Assembly (NCBI RefSeq): GCF_032854445.1
Contig: NC_088300.1
Location: forward strand, 17,427,570 to 17,491,569
Direction of reading: 5' to 3'
From: Liolophura sinensis
Taxonomy: Eukaryota; Mollusca; Polyplacophora; Chitonida; Chitonidae
DNA length: 64,000 bases
This document shows, piece by piece, positions 1 through 12,202 of the stretch; the first letter of the stretch is position 1; every line of letters begins with the position of its first letter. Position numbers and translations under genes: made by a program. The notes below the pieces were generated by a model. It did no database searches. It had not been told where the DNA came from and worked only from the letters and a program-made list of their open reading frames with translations.

Positions 1-1070
1 CCCCCCCCTCTTTGACTAGTATATCACGGCTACAACAAACAGGAACTAAAATAGACTGCTTTCGTGTGGAAATTCCTCAGGTGTATAAAATCTTTGGCTT
101 AATATAGACCGAAGCCTGTGAAATTTGTTATATTTAGAACTGCGGGATTCCAGGTAAGGGTTATTACTTCACTTTGAATAGCAATAATCTACCTGAGTCA
201 CGGATCCTTCACAATTATACAGTCAGTCTCGTTCTGCATGGCCTCAGTTTAAGCAGTTCCGCGCAAATATGAAATTCTGAGAAGAGGCAAAGACTCGAAG
301 AATCGTTGGCAGTTACGTTAACTGTATTCAATTATATGACCACGCGTTCAAACCAACCAATTAATCGGTTCTATCAACACTAGAAACATCTGATATGTAT
401 ATACTGTTTTAGATATTAAAAACTTTCGGTCAGGTAGGAGTTTTGGCGTATACATATCTCACCTTGTGCTAGATAGTGTGCATGAAATGTGGTGATGTCA
501 CTCAATCTATACGTAACAAGTTTTTCTAATTTAAAAAAGAGTGTCCAGGATACTCAATCAAACTCACTCTTAAGTTACTTAAATTTTATGATGATAATAA
601 CACTGGTTGGTAAATATGGACAGAGCGTTCAATTAAGATCTATGGCTATCTATTCTATATAGTTGTAACTATACCCTCTAATCCCTGCGGCCAAGGCAGT
701 ATAAGCATCCATGTTTTTTCACTTCAACATACTAGTATTTTGAACAGTTGCAATCGAAACGCAACTGAGATACCTAAATTTGAAATCTTCCCGGAAGTTA
801 TTCATGGATTACGAGATTAAAATTGTAATAAGATGTCACGCCTACAGTATCAATTATATTTCTTGTATCACTGAAAACTGACTGTGTTTGAGATTAGACC
901 AAATCCCTTTACATATTTTTCATGAGATTATTTTTGAATGTTGTGGGTAATCAGCCTTTTGAACAATTCTAGACCAGTGACGTCTAATAAATAATAAGAG
1001 GACTGCATGTTTTTCAACCTAATTCCGCTTAAGCTAAGGTGCCAGATTGCTGCTATAACGTATTTACAGG
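1..1070. other. Intergenic, no gene seen
   Basis: AT-rich sequence without an open frame longer than background, a splice-bounded exon or a repeat that I recognise. The window opens on a short C run. Confidence 0.6.
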
Positions 1071-1205
1071 AACAGTTGGACTAAAACCATGACTGAGGTA
1101 AATTGAGAAGAGGTCAGATTTTTCCCGCTACGCGCGACAATACATCAGCTATATTTTACTGTCGTCGCTGGTCTGGTTTTACTCCTCATGTTGTCGTATA
1201 TTAAC
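1071..1205 (+). repeat. Diverged dispersed repeat, copy 1
   Basis: This stretch matches 3394..3535 at low identity over about 130 bp. Shared blocks are AACAGTT, ACTG(a/g)GGTAAAT, and near the 3' end TGTCGTCGCTG followed by TCTGGTTTTACTC. The two copies lie in the same orientation on either side of the 36-bp minisatellite. I do not recognise the family and see no coding potential. Confidence 0.55.
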
Positions 1206-1586
1206 AGATTACTTTGGGAAACGCGGTGATTCAACTATTCAAGACACTTCACTTTATTAATATTACATTACTGTAAAACATTTGGTTTTTGTTCTTGCAG
1301 ATCATTATGGTATGAAGTTACATATTACATACTAGTGTTAATGTATAATAGTATTCGCTCAGGCTTAATTTAAGCGGACAATCCAGAAACATATGAATTC
1401 CAGCTATTCGTTTTGGCCATAACGTAATCCGTCTCAGCGGTACAATTTACACAATGAGAAAATGTGGATTAGTGGTGTAGTATACAACAGATTACAAAAT
1501 GCGAACTAATGTTATTCGTATTTCTTTGGCACTATACAGTAGTAATCTGTAACAATGGATGTGTCAGATATTAGGATATTGTTTTC

Positions 1587-2930
1587 TAGTCGATATGGAA
1601 TGTGTGTGGATATATGACATCTTGGAGGAGATGAAATATGTATGGGTATATGAAGTCTTTGAAGAGATGAAGTACGTGTGGGTATATGACATCTTTGCAG
1701 GGATGAAGTATGTATGGGTATATTTATTTTATTTATTTACTTATTTATTTGATTGGTGGGTGGAAACCGGGCAAGTTGCTGGCAGACCTTCTCACATACG
1801 GGCGGAGAAGAAGCCAGCATGAGCTGGACTTGAACTCACAACGACCGCGTTGGTGAGAGACCTGGGTCATTACGCTGCGCTAGCGCTTTAACCGACTGAG
1901 CCACGGAGACGCCTGTATGAGTATATAACATCTTTGAAGAGATGAAGTATGTTAGGGTATATAACATCTTTGGAAAGATGAAGTATGTATGGGTATATGA
2001 CATCTTGGAGGAGATGAAGTATGTATGGGTATATGACATCTTGGAGGAGATGAAGTGCGTATGGGTATATGACATCTTTGAAGAGATGAGGTATGTATGG
2101 GTATATGACATCTTTGAAGAGATGAAGTACGTGTGGGTATATGACATCTTTGAAGAGATGAAGTACGTGTGGGTATATGACATCTTTGAAGAGATGAAGT
2201 ACGTGTGGGTATATGACATCTTTGAAGAGATGAAGTACGTGTGGGTATATGACATCTTTGAAGAGATGAAGTAGGTGTGGGTATATGACATCTTTGAAGA
2301 GATGAAGTATGTATGGGTATATGACATCTTTGAAGAGATGCAGCATGTATCTGTATATAACATCTTTAAAGAGATGAAGTAGGTGTGGGTATATGACATC
2401 TTTGAAGAGATGAAGTACGTATGGGTATATGACATCTTTGAAGAGATGAAGTACGTGTGGGTATATGACATCTTTGAAGAGATGAAGTATGTATGGGTAT
2501 ATGACATCTTTGAAGAGATGCAGCATGTATCTGTATATAACATCTTTAAAGAGATGAAGTAGGTGTGGGTATATGACATCTTTGAAGAGATGAAGTACGT
2601 ATGGGTATATCACATCTTTGAAGAGATGAAGTATGTATGGGTATATAGTATGTTTGCGGAGATGAAGTATGTAAGGGTATATAACATTTTGAAGACATGA
2701 AGTACGTGTGGGTATATGACATCTTTGAAGAGATGAAGTACGTATGGGTATATAACATCTTTGAAGAGATGAAGTATGTATGGGTATATAGTATGTTTGC
2801 GGAGATGAAGTATGTATGGGTATACAACATCTTTGAAGAGATGAAGTACGTGTGGGTATATGACATCTTTGAAGAGATGAAGTATGTATGGGTATATAGT
2901 ATGTTTGCGGAGATGAAGTTTTCATTGATG
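1587..2930 (+). repeat. 36-bp minisatellite array
   Basis: Tandem array of a 36-bp unit, about 30 copies counting both sides of the SINE that splits it at 1721..1913. The unit reads in one plus frame as the 12 residues MKYVWVYDIFEE, and in the three minus frames as repeats containing HLFKDVIYPYIL, MSYTHTYFISSK and HIPIHTSSLQRC. So four of six frames are stop-free in the consensus, which explains the long open frames on both strands. Variants include units ending ATAGTATGTTTGCGG and ones with CATCTTGGAGGAG. There is no start context, splice structure or non-repeat domain, so I read it as non-coding satellite DNA. Outlying decayed units lie at about 3138..3190 and 3538..3595. Confidence 0.9.
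1721..1913 (-). mobile_element. tRNA-derived SINE (AAAT-tailed type), inserted in minisatellite
   Basis: Minus-oriented copy. It begins with the (TTTA)n complement of the tail, then the ATTTGATTGGTG block, and ends with the complement of the tRNA-like head (GAGCCACGGAGACGCC). It is internally deleted relative to the copy at 26104..26366. The 5' flank ends TGTATGGGTATAT and the 3' flank starts TGTATGAGTATAT, consistent with a 13-bp target-site duplication, although the host repeat makes this ambiguous. Confidence 0.8.
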
Positions 2931-3060
2931 TTTTGTGATGGGAGGAACCCACGACTAACCGCAGGTTGCTGAAAGACCTTCCCGCGTACGGCAGGAGAGT
3001 AAATCGGACCACATTGGTGGGGGCTACTGGCTTATTGCGCTGCATTTGGGCGCCAACTAC
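2918..3060 (-). mobile_element. Decayed SINE fragment
   Basis: Minus-oriented, diverged copy of the AAAT-tailed SINE. Recognisable parts are GGTTGCTGAAAGACCTTCCC, the GCGTACGGC segment and the complement of the head around TTGCGCTGCATTTGGGCGCC. It sits at the 3' edge of the minisatellite. Confidence 0.6.
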
Positions 3061-3082
3061 TTGGCCATGGAGCCCTTCGATC

Positions 3083-3130
3083 CCCCGCCCCCCCCCCCCT
3101 CACCCCCTCACCCCCACCACCCACCCCCGC
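3083..3130. repeat. C-rich low-complexity tract, G-quadruplex potential on minus strand
   Basis: Nearly pure C with A/T/G interruptions. It includes a run of about a dozen C and several further runs of four or more. The complementary strand has well over four closely spaced G runs, the pattern expected of a G-quadruplex. Confidence 0.7.
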
Positions 3131-3393
3131 CGGAGGGAAAGTATGTATTGGTACTGGTATATAACATTGTTGAGGAGACAGAGTATGTAGGCCTCCCCGA
3201 GGCCTGGTCTCTTTATATTGTTATAATGTGACTATATGTTAAATGTGAATGACGGCACAGCACATTTTGAGTAATTCTGGAGTAGAGACAATATATTGTA
3301 ATTAACATCATTGCATATATGTTTACCATATTCTGCTCAAGCCATCCATGGTGCTAGGGGGCGTATAATATGCTATTTTATAAGCATTTGCAT

Positions 3394-3535
3394 GAACAGT
3401 TAAAATAAAACGCTAACTGGGGTAAATAGATAAAAGGTTGTATTTCACCGGTTACGTGTGACCATTTGCCATCTATCGCGTTGTCGTCGCTGCTCTGGTT
3501 TTACTCTCTGTGCTGTACGTCATTAACTATGTTAT
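3394..3535 (+). repeat. Diverged dispersed repeat, copy 2
   Basis: Partner of 1071..1205. The clearest shared block is TTGTCGTCGCTG then CTCTGGTTTTACTC. One decayed 36-bp minisatellite pair (3538..3595) follows directly. Confidence 0.5.
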
Positions 3536-3659
3536 TTAACATCTTGGAGGAGATGAAGTATGTATGGGTATATAGCATCTTGGAGGAGATGAAGAATATT
3601 AATACAAAGTTATACAAGCATAGCCATCGTCGCCTTAACAGTCTTTACATATAATTAAG

Positions 3660-6030
3660 ACGTACAGAATAGAGGGGAAAACCAGAATAGCAACGACAGT
3701 GTTATAGCTGGCACACGAATCAGGTCTGTGTACACTTATTTGTGAAGTGTTTGATGTTTATGTCTGTTTTGTATCAAACGTATAGGTATTTGAACCTTCA
3801 TATAATACATGAGTATATTTGATTATGATGTGTAAATGGGATAACTACGTTTGTTGAGGGTGAGGGTATAACTTTGCATAGCCAACTTACCACATTATGT
3901 TATGTGTATTCATTTCAACTTTTCCTTCCATTGGTAGTCAACTTTCAAGGCACTTTGTATATGTGAAGTTGTGAACATGCTTTATTGCTAAACGTAAGTT
4001 TCGAGCGTAACATTATTTTGTTACATGCATTATACATATGCTTCAAACAGCCGGTTCGCACATGCCTGATTTTCTTTAGCGGAGGTGGTTAGCTTTAGGT
4101 AACACGGTGTCTGCGTAAGCATACACCACACACACAGCGAGAGAAGCCTGTAGCCTGCAGGGCATATGTAAACTGTGTGGTAAGTATGTAGGTTATACGT
4201 GTAACCGGGGCTAGGTCAGCGTTATGACTCATCCTGACTCATACATCTACTTTTACACTTCTCCTCAAATCGACCTAACGGTTTCCGTCGACCACAGTTT
4301 CGTACATGTATGTAAATCAGAACCCATGTGTGCTGTACCTGCTAAGTAGCCGGGGTTGTAACTTCTCCGTCATGTCGTTCACTCTACCATGATACTGCTC
4401 ATCAGACTGCAATTCTCTATACATCTGCTGTCACACTATAAGGAATGTATACTTATATACATTTATACATTATCAAACTAGGTTAATCGGCAAAAAATAT
4501 CTGTTCAAAAGCCATTTCTATACTTCGTGCACTACATATGCTGGTCTTACCTATCGATACAGTTGGCTGTATTTTGTGTTTAACCCATCAGTGGTGGTTT
4601 TGCTTTATCGCGTACATGAGGGAATCAAGCTATTGGTTTGATTCTGTACTCACGCTCTGTAGTCCACGATCGATTCGACACCTTGTCACAGTGTACGTGT
4701 AACTCCACCAGCATGTGCATGTCTCTCGTAAATTTACTCTTAACCCCCTCGATGTACAAGTTTAAACCATGAAGAAATACTGGCTTCATAAGCGTACACT
4801 GAATCTTTAAAATATTATAGTTTGTTAAATAGTTGTACGACCTCTCTTTTAGCCATTGTAGGTTCTTGCGTATAGCTACATTACACTAATATAGAAGCAA
4901 AATGCTGGGCATTTGCGGAAAATTTGGCTGAAGAGCTAAAATGCTTGACAGCAAAGCTTTGATCTATGATCTGCAAGAGTTTTCTGCCTGCCACATGTAA
5001 AATCATGACTGGACACATAAGTGTACAGAAGTGGGGAATTAATACGAGTTCAAATTGATAGAAAAATCAAAAATGCGTTTACTACGCACTACAGGTCCGT
5101 TTCTCCCACCCATAAAAGTTACCACCAGCGTAATAAATGAAAATTCCATTATATAATTGAAACAAACGTGTGTTATCTCATACTTGTGTCTTATATCAAA
5201 CTGCGAAGAAACCTTGCAGCTGAGGTCAGCTAGCATATACTGCTTCATTGTTTGAAGGAAGCCTGAACCTTTTGGTGACAGATTGTATAACACATAACAC
5301 ACTATTGTTTGATTTGTGCTTGTAATATTCTAACTGTGCACGAACTAAATCCGGGTTCTATTTAGAAAGTACAACACATCACGTATCAATCACCTAAACA
5401 CCCTGGCTTCCCAGCTGTTATATAGGAGAGTGACGTATAATGTATCATTGTCAGCTTACAGCTAATTGCCCGTTCATGCTATAGTGGTGCATATGTTGAA
5501 TATAGACACCATATATGGGTCTAAGGACCAAAAGCTGAAACTCTTCCTCACTAGTATTAGCCTGTTTAATATAATGTTACAATTAAGAATACGCTTTTTG
5601 TCACATTGGTTTTGAGTACAGTGGAAATTGTACATGTACATTGTACTATATACTCTATACCAATGATTCAGATGATTTTGCCTTAGGTACAAACTATCCT
5701 AACCGTAAGCAGTTGGATCTTCTTGTGACAGTTTAGCCAGGCATGTCCATCATAGTAAAGAAATGTTTGCCGAGCTTTTTTCCAGCAAGTCCACCATTAA
5801 ATAAGGAAGCTAAAAGTAGCCAGAGAAAAACTGGCCTGTGATTCTTTCTTTTATTTGAAGGAGATTGCATTTACTTCATTCAGAGGATTTTGTATGTTCT
5901 TTCTTGTATGCAGATGAAATAAATGTCATATGAGGAATTGGAGATAATCAAAAGATACTATAATTGTCCTTCTTATATATTCAGCTCTTTTTATTGCACA
6001 AACCGTTTGTTATGTAAGCCACTAGTCTAC
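3660..6030. other. Intergenic, no gene seen
   Basis: AT-rich sequence. Short minus-strand open frames at 5039..5302 and 5474..5692 show no domain, no signal peptide and no splice structure. A scrap around 5095..5140 (CTCCCACCCATAAAAGTTACC) resembles the 3' half of the AAAT-tailed SINE but is too short to call. Confidence 0.55.
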
Positions 6031-6033
6031 ATA

Positions 6034-6230
6034 AATGTATTTATTCGATTGGTGTTTTAAGCCTTACTCAAAAATATTTTACTTTTACAACGGCGGCCAT
6101 CATTATGGTGGAAGGAAACCGGATACAGCCTGGGGGAATCCCATGACCATCCGCTGACAGACCTTCCCACGTACGACCGGAAAGGACTGCGCCTCACTGG
6201 TCAGTGTGCTGCAATAGCTCAGTCTATACA
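6034..6230 (-). mobile_element. Decayed AAAT-tailed SINE
   Basis: Minus-oriented. It starts with TATTTATTCGATTGGTGTTT, continues with the complement of the AAATATTTT/ACGGCGGCCAT block and ACAGACCTTCCCACGTACGA, and ends in a weak tRNA-like head near 6220. Confidence 0.75.
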
Positions 6231-6654
6231 AAACATTACGAGTAAATCTCATTACTTCTTTACACAACCGAGTCTATAAACCATTAATGCCTTCATACCA
6301 TTGTTACCAGTAAATATATAAACTATTAATTACGTCTGTAGACCATTATTGCTCTTCAAATATTTGGGTTTTGTAAAACGTTAGGTTTGTTATCAATAGC
6401 TGTGTAAATCTTCAGGTCTATAAGCCTTTAAGGGTGACACGAAATGTGATCATATGTAAGCGTTGCTTATACATAGCTTTTTGTTCACAGACATCAATAT
6501 GGTGGGAAATGTATATAAATTGAATGCAATATATTGAAATGTATGTGCGGTTGAGATACTACACATTGATCAAATAGCATCAGATAACACCTGTCATTTC
6601 AGCCAAATGGCTGCCGGTTGGTTTTACACTGTCGGAATAAACTATTTATATATT

Positions 6655-6935
6655 ATTTTCGTTATTTATTTCATTGTTTATTTGATTGGTTGTTAACACT
6701 GTTCTTCAGAATATTTCACTTTTATAACGGCAGGTTGGTATGGCCGCTTGTGTAATGTAACGTTCACTGAAGGTCATTTGTCTTCCAACAATCTGACGTG
6801 CAAGTCACACGTGGGAAAATTCGTCAGCAACTTACCAAAGGTCGGTGGTTTTCTCCACGGGCACACGTTACCTCCTCCCATAAAACTGACCGTCATGTAG
6901 TGTAACACGGAAGTCAGTAAATGAATAAATTTTAC
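6655..6935. mobile_element. Fragments of AAAT-tailed SINEs in both orientations
   Basis: 6655..6750 is a minus-oriented 3' fragment (TTTATTTGATTGGTTGTTAA...). 6805..6935 is plus-oriented and keeps the CACGTGGGAAAATTCGTCAG and CCTCCCATAAAACTGACCG segments of the body. The two lie nearly head to head. The minus-strand open frame here (6774..7052) is a shadow of the repeat. Confidence 0.55.
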
Positions 6936-7369
6936 AACGGTGAACATAATTATATGAGTGAAAAGAACATAGCAGAACAAGGGGACCCCGCCGCCCGTCC
7001 CAACCTCAACCCAAGCCTCACCTCCCCCCTGAAATACGCGATAAAATTCCATAGCTATAGGCTACGTGGATCCCATCACGTAGCTTTTTTTTAGTCTAAA
7101 CCTACATTAAGGAAGTTCATATTTTTAGAAGTTCAAACTGAGGTAGATCAGTTTTAACTAATTTGCTATCCACTGGTTGTTGAACTCGTATGGACCGTGG
7201 CGTGCGGAAATTTGCCTTTCTGTAGGAATTGCCATGTCTCCACTCCATGCACCTGTCTTCCCACCCCTCAGCGTAATACCAGAGATATTCACTTTTTGAA
7301 TTCCGACAGTTATTGAGTAGCTATAGCCTTAATCTATAGGACACATTACAAGTGACCACGTACCTGCAC

Positions 7370-7545
7370 GGTTGTTATTTATTTGATTGGTATTTCACGC
7401 CGAACTCAAGAATGTTTCACCTTCCCACGTACCGAAGAGGAAGCCAGCATGAGCTGGACTTGAAATCATAACGACCACATTGGTGACAGGCTCCAGGGTC
7501 ATTGTGCCGCGCTGGCACGCTATAAGCACCTCATTCACGGATGAC
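7370..7545 (-). mobile_element. Decayed AAAT-tailed SINE
   Basis: Minus-oriented, internally deleted copy. It has TTATTTATTTGATTGGTATT, then AGCATGAGCTGGACTTGAAA (complement of the B-box side) and the complement of the head near 7520. Its internal deletion resembles that of the copy at 1721..1913. Confidence 0.75.
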
Positions 7546-9440
7546 CCCTATACATCTGTTAGATACGCGTGCTGTATGTACACATCAGCCGATAGATGCA
7601 GTGTAAAACAATTATGCATATTATCTCACGTTACACTTTTCACTGTCGTTTCAGAGCTTTTCCCCGCACTCCTATCAAGACTTTTATAGCTCTGACCCTA
7701 AGGTGCATGAGTTACGTAAGACCACTGGGGCCTGTTCTAATCTATATCCCATGTCAGGTATTGTTTTTGTGAAGCTGAGTGTTTGCCGTTATGTACGTTA
7801 TGAGTGCAACGGTCACAAAATACAAAACGCAACCAGCACAAACACCTCTATTATGTGCTTTGGCTATTGCAAGGTCGTATTGTCTTCAATCTTTACCAAC
7901 GAGTTGAGCATTTAATCATGCATAAATAATATCGCTGTATAACTGCAATTCCCTAATGTTTTTATTTATATGGATAAATAACAATATGGATAAATGTACC
8001 ATATATTTTGATTTTCCTATATTTACGAAAATATAACACAAAATGCACCCCCTCCCCCCACCTCTCCACTACCACGTGTTAGCTTCCCACCACGTGGTGA
8101 GTGTTACGTAATAATCACATGGTAGACCTCTAAAACGGAAGAATTCAAGTGATAAGGCCTCATGATAATGCCATTTGCAATCCAGTTGGTTAATAACTCA
8201 TTTGACAACGGTGACCAAATTATAACACATATGACTTATATACACACATTGGAAGGATACATGTTGAATAATTATTAATATTCAGTGATATAATATATAT
8301 GTGCTTTATTCTTCATCACAGATAACACCACTGGCTGCATCAAATGTATCAGTACCAATGTACCAATAGTATACAGAATGCGACCAGTTTGGATCCGACT
8401 GATATTTACATAGACAAACAGGAACAACCTACGCAAACCGGAAATACGCAGCTCTGAAGATTGTGACATGTTAAACTGTTTCAACCAGGAAGAAGTTGTG
8501 TATATATTTCAGGCTGACAAAAATAAATGTCCGCGTGACAATTAATAAAAAGATAAAAAGCCTAGTATGAAACTGGCTTTCAAATAATTGTGCAATGTAT
8601 AAACACACCAAACATGAGTGAATCAACCAATCAACGAATGAATAATATGACATTATTAAGAAGAAAACAGAGGTAAAAAAAACCCACTCTGTACAAAGTG
8701 GTATACAGTATATTTTGGCAAAAATAACATATAACACGTGCACACACACTGCTGTATGTGTCAATGCTTCACAAAATTTGTGCTTCTAGCTTGAGGTAAA
8801 TTCAAATCAATTGTACAAAATTTGTGCTTTTAGGGTGAGGCAAAATCAAGATCAGAATTGTATAGATATGAATATTTTTACCTACAAGCTCCTCTATGTT
8901 GCAATAACATTTCTCATATATACCTGACACACTAAAAAGATTTCCATTCACAACAGGGTATTACTCAGAAATGAAATGTATCCAGCGGGCAAGTTGGGTT
9001 CCAGGTTGTATTTATATAGGAGTACACCGTGTAATAAATATGTTCGAAGAAAATGACAATATAGTTAGATAGGACTGTTCTGGCCAACGGACTAACCGTG
9101 GGCCAGAACTGGAGAACAGTTCATTCTGATAAATCTATTCATCGTAGGCTTAACCCAAACTGTACGTCACGATTAACAGATGGGAAAGGGGGCCCATGCA
9201 CTTTCGCAAATTAAACTTAGAAAGGATATTTTCCTCTACAAAGTACTTAAACTTAGGGTACACTCACGGATAAAAGTTTTTGAATAAAGTTTCATGAAAA
9301 TGCCCTACATGTAGCTCAGTACACCAAACGACTAATCCGGTGTAATGCACCTCTTAGCTAAACACGCCATTTATAATCCATCAAATACTGAACCTGGTTA
9401 ACAAACGCAGGTGTTCAGTCGCATAACTTTGGCGGCATGG
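7546..9440. other. Intergenic, no gene seen
   Basis: No supported gene. It contains a C-rich tract at about 8045..8070 and an imperfect direct duplication of about 50 bp at 8765..8860, each copy holding ACAAAATTTGTGCTT. Open frames at 8275..8764 (minus) are AT-rich background. Confidence 0.5.
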
Positions 9441-9562
9441 ACTCGCCCTGAAACAAGGTGACACAGTATATATACATACACCTAATGACTCCTCGTCGTC
9501 ATGTGGCTGACAGATTGTTAAGTACGACGTTAAACCCTCAGCATTCATTCATTCAGTCAGTC
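9441..9562 (+). mobile_element. 3' fragment of a CATT-tailed SINE
   Basis: Plus-oriented. It carries the conserved body segment CTCCTCGTCGTCATGTGGCTG, written here in part as TCGTCGTCATGTGGCTGA, then TTGTTAAGTACGACGTTAAA, and a short (CATT)n tail. The same end occurs at 51184..51439, 30945..31005 and, reversed, 17620..17765. Confidence 0.8.
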
Positions 9563-11160
9563 GCACAATGAGTTAATGTATACCTCTGTAGGAAAAACGT
9601 TTATCTATTTCAGCACTGTGTGAAGACCTCTCCCAACATGGTACTATCTTTCTTACATTAAACATTGCCATGTTTATGTCTACGGGTGCTTGCGTTGACT
9701 GGTGCACAATATACTCCGACTTTCATTCACTTTAATAGAACCAAAACACCGTTGTGAGGAACATTTCACTGAAGATGGATCGGTAAATCAGTCCGTCAGT
9801 CGTCAATTGAATGAACAGTCTGGACAAACCAGTAAGTTTCAAATGTTTTATTACTTATATATTACCATGCATATACACACGAAATGTGTACGACTATGGA
9901 AATGACGTGACAAACGTGAAATGGATTTTGATAGCGAAATATACACTTAATGATCTTAATGATCAATATTTAGAATGCATTTTGCAGAACACAGATTTGC
10001 ATGAACAGGAACGCAGATTGACATGCAGCCTTTAATAGCACGACGCAGCAATAACAGTTTGTCGCCATCATATATACAGCCAGTTAGCACACGAAAGTAC
10101 CTTAGTCTACTGTCTATAAGCCCACAATTACATGTATATAAAAACAAACTGTTTCAGCGAGCATGACAATCTCATAAGACATACCATTCCAGCCAAATGT
10201 AGTACGTACGACGTAAAGGGAAGACTTATATATAAATACAATATAAATATTTCGTAGCACCTGGCATCTGTAATATGTAGATCCAAAATGTAAAGTTTAA
10301 AAAAACTGCCGTCTTCGGTGTACCGTTGGAGACATAGTGAATGTATACATAGATAGACGTCACCGGCTCAACGCACGTATATACGAGCGGTTATGGCACG
10401 TTCAGGCAACCAACTCGTCAAAAATACCCAGAAATAGTATCATCAAAATTACATTCAAACAGCCTTGGTACAAAAAAATGGTAAAGATCATATGCATAAG
10501 TTGATGGATATTTAACACTGAGGATAGCATATAGCTGACTTGGTTCTTTGCATAGTAGACACACTATGTAAATATCTCAATAAGATCTCGGTCTTAAGGC
10601 TTATCAGAACTTGGAAAACTCCGCGGCGTTATTAACCGGTTGAAATCAAACAGTATCTCTGCTAGTGGCTTTAGAGGCCGAATCCGGGCTTAGAAAGAGA
10701 GAGGATTCTCGTCACATGGGAACAAGCTGTATCGGCAGGCTTCACATCGCTGTGTTTGGAACCACCAGAGCTTACTGGCATTCCCAACACACTCCATTGT
10801 TTGCTAGTGCAATTATTCTCATAAAACCGAGCCTTCTCTGCCAAATGTACAAAACGTGAGCGCGGGAGGTTTCCTCGGTATGGAAGACCGTCACTAACAC
10901 GGTGCTGGTCGAAACAATCGTGCTGAAACTACGCCATATCCCACATTCCATCATAAAGACGAGAGAAGACAAGATTTGACGGCTAAATTTGAACCTACAG
11001 GGCCATAGACTTGCTCAAATCCGCTTAGAACACGCCTCGAAATTATAAATACAAGAGTAAACAATTGCTTTTGAGCAAAACAAGCTTTTCCAAATTCAGC
11101 ACTAAAAAAACGACACAAAATAATTACCTTTGACCACTAACTTTTAACAAATATCGAAAC
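9563..11160. other. Intergenic / possible 3' flank of Fos, no gene seen
   Basis: No repeat or exon recognised. A slightly GC-richer patch at 10660..10980 has short open frames on both strands without any family resemblance. Confidence 0.5.
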
Positions 11161-11166
11161 TTTAAT
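11161..11166 (-). promoter_or_regulatory. Candidate poly(A) signal (ATTAAA) of Fos
   Basis: TTTAAT on the plus strand reads ATTAAA on the gene strand, about 480 nt past the Fos stop codon. It is a common variant signal. I did not find a closer canonical AATAAA. Confidence 0.35.
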
Positions 11167-11641
11167 AACAGAAAAGTGGAGCAGAAAATTATATTTGTAG
11201 AAGTTAACAAACAAAAAAGCATTTGTACAGCACATATGCCCAAATATAAAATATATAAACTATTGAAACATATTCATAACTTCTGAATCTCGACCACGTG
11301 ACCGGCACGGGACTTTCTAGATCCATAACCAAAGAGCAACAAAGCCCGACTGTCTTCACAAAATACTGAGAAACAAAATCTAACATTTTAAACACCGCGA
11401 TGCTTTCTAATGGCTCTGCATCGGCTACTGGCATTATCAGACAATAAAAAGTCCACTTAGTCTTTTTTTCTTTGCTGCATGACCATAACCAGATACTGCT
11501 GGGGATACTGCATGATTCAGCAGTTTTTCCATCGTCACATGAACAAAATTACAAAACAGCCATGTTCAGATGAACAATGTTTTTTTTAAATTGTCTCAAA
11601 AGTTTGAAATATAAAATGCCTCCTCCGCAGCAGCATCAGTA

Positions 11642-12202
11642 TCACAATGAGATGAGAGTTGGTGAAGTGACGCCGTCAGGGCTATTGTCTGCCGAGTTCC
11701 TATGGATCTGACTAGCGCAAGATGGACCCCCGATAGGCGTCAAACCACTGTGCCCGTCAAACCCATCAAAGCTAAAGAATCCGCTAGATGGCGTGGTGAT
11801 GGAGATTCCTGTAGCAGATGACAGTGTGACCTGGGCTAGAGATCTGGCTGGCGCTGGTTTGGCCTGGAGAGGCAGAGTGCTGGGTCGGGAACAGGGGTGG
11901 AGAGAGTGATGGTCAGGCTTCATCCCACACTGACTACCGTACTCATCCACGTAATCAGGTAATTCCTGTTTGATGGTGGTGATGCCGTTTGGAAATGCGG
12001 CTGCACCGTTGCTGCTATGGTCAGTTTCCGCCCCACAAGCAGAATGGAACTCTGGCTTTATTCGGGATTTTTCCATGATACCATCGGCCTTACATAACGG
12101 CTTGTGAGCCTGGAGAATGAACTCTAGCTGATCCTTTTGCTTCTGAAGAGTTTGTATCTCAGATTCCAATGAAGATCTTTCGTCTTCAAGTTTGTCCGTC
12201 TC
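11642..12202 (-). CDS. Fos: Fos last coding exon: leucine zipper and C-terminal activation region
   Basis: The acceptor CTTTTAG precedes GAGACGGACAAACTT (ETDKL), continuing the zipper in phase 0. After [12 protein letters not shown] comes a low-complexity Ser/Pro-rich tail with IKQELPDY (SUMO consensus), FFSFDGFDG and the conserved end SPTLISL. The intron before it is only 207 bp. Confidence 0.96.
   Translation of the reverse strand, partial: ETDKLEDERSSLESEIQTLQKQKDQLEFILQAHKPLCKADGIMEKSRIKPEFHSACGAETDHSSNGAAAFPNGITTIKQELPDYVDEYGSQCGMKPDHHSLHPCSRPSTLPLQAKPAPARSLAQVTLSSATGISITTPSSGFFSFDGFDGHSGLTPIGGPSCASQIHRNSADNSPDGVTSPTLISL

Noticed and set aside
1836-3045. Long minus-strand open frames (247 and 385 codons) across the minisatellite
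   Set aside because: They arise because the 36-bp unit has no stops in any minus frame. There is no non-repeat domain, start context or splice structure.
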